Positions 23,995 through 27,106 of a stretch of DNA of 27,106 nucleotides are shown piece by piece. The first letter of the stretch is position 1, and each line of letters begins with the position of its first letter. This stretch comes from Turicibacter sp. (GTDB lineage: Bacteria > Bacillota > Bacilli > MOL361 > Turicibacteraceae): assembly GCA_030531025.1 (NCBI GenBank), contig JAUMTV010000033.1, forward strand, positions 1-27,106, read 5' to 3'. A program made the translations under genes and the position numbers. The notes under the pieces are model-generated. The model made no database searches and was not told the origin of the DNA. It saw only the letters and a program-made list of their open reading frames with translations.

Positions 23995-26985
23995 ATGAAT
24001 AAAAATAGATTTCTTTTAGTATTAGTATGTCTATTGTTTATGCTTAATTCATTTAATTTCAATGTACAAGCATTAAGTAGTAGAGCAATAGGAAATGTTA
24101 ATATAGTTTCACAAGTAGATACTTCCTTAGAAACTATTGAAGCATGGGCAAGAAGCAAAAATGCTACAGAAACATTTGTTAGCTTAGCAAAACTATATAA
24201 ACAGTATGCTGAGTCAAGAGGCGGAGTTAACTGGGTATTAGGTTATGTACAAGCTGCTAAGGAAACTGGTTATGGAAAATTTGGTGGAGTATTAGACGAA
24301 TCTTATCATAATCCATGTGGATTAAAAAATCCAGCTGGTGGAGATGATTATGATAAAAATGCACATAAGAGATTTGATAATTGGGAACAAGGTGTAATAG
24401 CACATTTAGACCACTTAGCATTATATGCGGCTGCAGATGGATATCCAAAGACAACTTACGTTGATAGTTGGAAAAATGAGCAATTATCATCAAATGAAAC
24501 ATATGATCCAAGACATATAGGGTGGTTTGGTACTACTAGTGGTATTTTAGGAAAAGCAAAGGATGTATTAAGTTTAACTGGAAGCTGGGCATCAGATCCA
24601 AATTACGGAATAGAATTATTTAGACTATATTGTGATGCAACTCAATCAGAATATTTACCAGCAAGAAGTAATTTAGAATCACCATCAAATTCAGAAGTTA
24701 TTACTAATGGTAAATTAAGAATTAAAGGATGGGCTTTACATGCTTTTGGAATTAAAGAAATTAAGGTTTTAGTTGATAATTCTCAGGTTGCAACTATAAA
24801 CACTGGAGTGAGTAGAGCAGATGTTAATTCAGCATATCCAGGATACTTTAATGGAGATAATTCAGGATTTGATGAGACAATAGATATAAGTAATCTTGGA
24901 ACTGGTAATAAAACTGTAGAAGTGAAAATTATTGCTAGAAATGATGAAACTCAAAGTTACAAAAGAAATATAGTTGTAAAAGATGAAAATGTAAGTTTAC
25001 CTAAGATAAGTAATTTAGATTCACCAACTAATAATAGTGTTGTAACAGATGGAAATCTTAAAATTAGAGGCTGGGCATTAGATCAAGTAGGAGTTAAAGA
25101 AGTAAGAGTATATATAGATAATAAAGACTTTGGTCCTGTTACTTATGGAACAACAAGAGTAGATGTAAATAAGGCATATCCAGGATACTCAAGCGGAAAT
25201 AATGCAGGATTTGATGCAACAATAGATGTTTCAAGTCTAACATCTGGTAATAAAAAGGTAGTTGTAAAGATAACATCTAATGATGGAACAAGTCAAAATA
25301 TTGAAAGAACAATTAATATACAAAAGCTACAATCAAGAAGTTCTTTAGATGAGCCAACTAGCAATTCTATAGCTGGTTCTAAAACTTTAAAGATAAGAGG
25401 ATGGGCATTAGATTCAAGTGGAATTAAGGAAGTAAGAGTATATGTAGATGGAAAAGATTTAGGTACAGTTGCTTATGGAACAACAAGAACAGATGTTAAT
25501 AAAGTTTATCCAGGATACTCAAGTGGAGATAATGCTGGATTTGAAGGTACTGTTAATATATCAAGTATATATACAGGAAGTAAAAAGTTAACTGTAAAAA
25601 TAACCGCAAGTGACGGAACAATTCAAACTATAGATAGAACAATTAAGATTGAAAAATTAGCATCAAGAAGTTGTTTAGACGAACCTATTAGTAATCTTAC
25701 AGTAGCATCAGGACAACTTAAGATTAGAGGGTGGGCATTAGCTGACTCTGGAATTAAGGAAGTAAGAGTATATGCAGATGGAAAAGATTTAGGTACAGTT
25801 AATTATGGAACAACAAGAACAGATGTAAATAAGGTTTATCCAGGATATTCAAGTGGAAATAATGCTGGATTTGAAGGTCTGATTGATATATCATCATTAG
25901 GTAGTGGAAATAAAAAATTAACTATAAAGATAACAGCAAATGATGGAACTACTCAAACTATAGATAGAACAGTTAATGTTAAAAACTTACCATCAATAAA
26001 TTCATTAGATGAGCCTACAAGTGGTACAGTTACAACGACAGGTGAATTAAAGGTAAGAGGATGGGCAGTAGCAGCAAGTGGTGTTAAAGAAGTAAGAATT
26101 TATGTTGATCATATAGACTTAGGAACTATTACTTATGGAACAACAAGAACAGATGTAAATAAGGTTTATCCAGGATATCCAAGTGGAAATAATGCTGGAT
26201 TTGAAGGTACTATTAACTTAGGTGGAATGCCTACTGGAGAAAAGACTTTAAAAATAAAAATAACAGCAAATGATGGAACAACTCAAGTTATAGAAAGAAG
26301 CTTTACTTATAGAAAAGCAAAATTAGTAGTAGTTGACCCAGGTCATGAGATTGAATCTGTAGATCCAGGTGCGACAGCAACTCACAATGGAATTAGATAT
26401 GTAGAAGGAAATTTAAATTTACAAATTGCTGTCAAGTTAAAAGCCGAATTAGAGGCTAGAGGAATAGAAGTATACATGACAAGATATGATAGTGTAATAA
26501 TAGATAGAGACTCTACTGAAAGTTTAAAGAAAAGAGTTAAAGTTGCAAATGATATGAATGCTGATTTATTTGTTTCAATACACCATAATTCATTTACTAG
26601 TTCTTCAGCAAATGGATTTGAGGTATATTATAGTACAGGAACTCCAATTACAACTTATATTAATGAAAGAATGATTACTGAAGATGGAAGAGATTTAACA
26701 TTAGAAACTAGGTCTTATGCGTCAAGAAGTAATACAGATAAGGTTACTATAAGTAAGGGGCTAGCAACAGCAATAGCTAACGAAGCTTCATCTACTTTAG
26801 GTTTATATAATAGAGGGGCGAAGAATAGCGTCTTATATGTTTGTAAGAATACTACTATGCCTTCAATATTAATAGAAAATGGATTTTTAACTAATCCAAC
26901 AGAGGCTGCAAAAGTAAGTACTACTACTCATCAGCAAAAATTAGCTGAAATAACAGCTACACAAATTAATGAAGTATTAAAATAA
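23995..26985 (+). CDS. secreted bifunctional autolysin (glucosaminidase + Ig-like repeats + amidase)
   Basis: A 996-residue secreted peptidoglycan hydrolase. Residues 1-26 are a signal peptide ending in VQA. Residues ~40-220 form a glucosaminidase domain (AAKETGYG with likely catalytic Glu90, NPCGLKN, FDNWEQGVIAHLDHL), expected to cut glycan strands. Five Ig-like repeats span ~225-774. The C-terminal domain is an Amidase_3 N-acetylmuramoyl-L-alanine amidase with zinc ligands His784 (DPGHE), Glu804 (VEGN) and His863 (SIHHNS) and catalytic Glu961 (ILIENGF), cutting between MurNAc and L-Ala. There is no LPXTG or SH3-type anchor; the repeats probably serve as spacer or wall binding. Start supported by GGGGGG upstream. 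Its own terminator and isolated position indicate a single-gene transcript. The domain order is opposite to that of S. aureus Atl. Confidence 0.92.
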   Translation: MNKNRFLLVLVCLLFMLNSFNFNVQALSSRAIGNVNIVSQVDTSLETIEAWARSKNATETFVSLAKLYKQYAESRGGVNWVLGYVQAAKETGYGKFGGVLDESYHNPCGLKNPAGGDDYDKNAHKRFDNWEQGVIAHLDHLALYAAADGYPKTTYVDSWKNEQLSSNETYDPRHIGWFGTTSGILGKAKDVLSLTGSWASDPNYGIELFRLYCDATQSEYLPARSNLESPSNSEVITNGKLRIKGWALHAFGIKEIKVLVDNSQVATINTGVSRADVNSAYPGYFNGDNSGFDETIDISNLGTGNKTVEVKIIARNDETQSYKRNIVVKDENVSLPKISNLDSPTNNSVVTDGNLKIRGWALDQVGVKEVRVYIDNKDFGPVTYGTTRVDVNKAYPGYSSGNNAGFDATIDVSSLTSGNKKVVVKITSNDGTSQNIERTINIQKLQSRSSLDEPTSNSIAGSKTLKIRGWALDSSGIKEVRVYVDGKDLGTVAYGTTRTDVNKVYPGYSSGDNAGFEGTVNISSIYTGSKKLTVKITASDGTIQTIDRTIKIEKLASRSCLDEPISNLTVASGQLKIRGWALADSGIKEVRVYADGKDLGTVNYGTTRTDVNKVYPGYSSGNNAGFEGLIDISSLGSGNKKLTIKITANDGTTQTIDRTVNVKNLPSINSLDEPTSGTVTTTGELKVRGWAVAASGVKEVRIYVDHIDLGTITYGTTRTDVNKVYPGYPSGNNAGFEGTINLGGMPTGEKTLKIKITANDGTTQVIERSFTYRKAKLVVVDPGHEIESVDPGATATHNGIRYVEGNLNLQIAVKLKAELEARGIEVYMTRYDSVIIDRDSTESLKKRVKVANDMNADLFVSIHHNSFTSSSANGFEVYYSTGTPITTYINERMITEDGRDLTLETRSYASRSNTDKVTISKGLATAIANEASSTLGLYNRGAKNSVLYVCKNTTMPSILIENGFLTNPTEAAKVSTTTHQQKLAEITATQINEVLK
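24667..26316 (+). repeat. five tandem Ig-like repeats inside the autolysin gene
   Basis: Repeat units begin at 24667, 25009, 25339, 25669 and 25999, each about 330 bases (106-114 codons). Shared blocks are S-x-L-D-x-P, L-K-I-R-G-W-A, G-x-K-E-V-R-V-Y-x-D, Y-G-T-T-R-x-D-V-N-K-x-Y-P-G-Y and N-A-G-F. Units 3, 4 and 5 are most alike, including at DNA level; unit 1 is the most diverged and 12 bases longer. Units 2-4 are all exactly 330 bases. Confidence 0.92.
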
Positions 26986-27027
26986 AAAAATAGTATTTTC
27001 TCTTATTTGAGAAAATACTATTTTTTT
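26984..27027. terminator. strong terminator shared by autolysin and the convergent gene
   Basis: A perfect 19-bp stem (26984-27002 with 27009-27027), 6-base loop, with seven A and seven T at the ends, so it can end transcription from both directions. It overlaps the autolysin stop codon. Confidence 0.9.
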
Positions 27028-27051
27028 AGGTGTATCCGTGCAACTTACATC

Positions 27052-27106
27052 CTACTCGATTATATTAAGTTCTTTTCTAGGCTTTATAAATAATCCAATA
27101 ACTAAA
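27052..27106 (-). CDS. C-terminal end of an unidentified gene (partial)
   Basis: On the minus strand the frame entering from the window edge reads LVIGLFIKPRKELNIIE then TAG at 27054-27052. The hydrophobic stretch followed by a basic, charged tail looks like the end of a membrane protein, and the frame ends just before the bidirectional terminator, as a real gene would. Only 17 codons are visible, so neither product nor reality of the gene is certain. Confidence 0.45.
   Translation of the reverse strand, partial: LVIGLFIKPRKELNIIE

Noticed and set aside
24667..26316. CRISPR or other short-repeat array
   Set aside because: The repeats are ~330 bases, in frame and encode Ig-like protein domains; no short direct repeats with spacers exist in the window.

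Overview
The window is AT-rich (roughly 28-30 % GC by eye), uses AGA, ATA and TTA codons heavily, has strong GGAGG-type ribosome binding sites and U-tailed hairpin terminators. Together with the gene families this points to a low-GC Firmicute, most likely a Clostridium of the C. perfringens type. Species is inferred, not shown. The whole window is a cell-envelope glycan region.

Layout: (1) 1-2900, plus strand: a 36-codon stub of a decayed glycosyltransferase, galE, then a polyprenyl-phosphate glycosyltransferase (GtrB/CsbB type) and a GtrA-type small membrane protein. (2) 2950-8910, minus strand: an ArnT/PMT-like GT-C membrane glycosyltransferase with a near-perfect promoter, then two LtaS-like membrane phosphotransferases. 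The first is broken by a single in-frame TAA between its membrane and catalytic halves; the second is intact. (3) 9156-16932, plus strand: an operon of five sugar transferases, four of GT2 type and one WsaF-like, plus a Wzx flippase and a Wzy polymerase. The GT2 genes form two paralogous pairs in mirrored order around the WsaF-like and wzx genes. (4) 17272-22302, plus strand: a priming sugar-phosphate transferase, another rhamnosyltransferase-like GT2, and rmlA-rmlC-rmlD-rmlB for dTDP-L-rhamnose, closed by a strong hairpin terminator. (5) 22431-23693, minus strand: an unassigned polytopic membrane protein resembling a polysaccharide polymerase. (6) 23995-26985, plus strand: a secreted two-domain autolysin (glucosaminidase, five Ig-like repeats, amidase). 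The last bases hold the C-terminal end of a minus-strand gene.

How it fits together: the priming transferase loads the first sugar on undecaprenyl phosphate; several rhamnosyltransferases extend the unit with dTDP-rhamnose; Wzx flips it and Wzy polymerises it into a rhamnose-rich wall polysaccharide. The GtrB/GtrA/GT-C trio is the known three-component arrangement for adding a side-chain sugar outside the membrane, and LtaS-like enzymes add phosphoglycerol or a similar phospho-group. The set parallels the modification genes of streptococcal rhamnose polysaccharides (GacI/GacJ/GacL plus GacH), but here beside a Wzx/Wzy locus. That functional link is inference. The most concrete anomalies are the nonsense-split ltaS paralogue and the glycosyltransferase stub.
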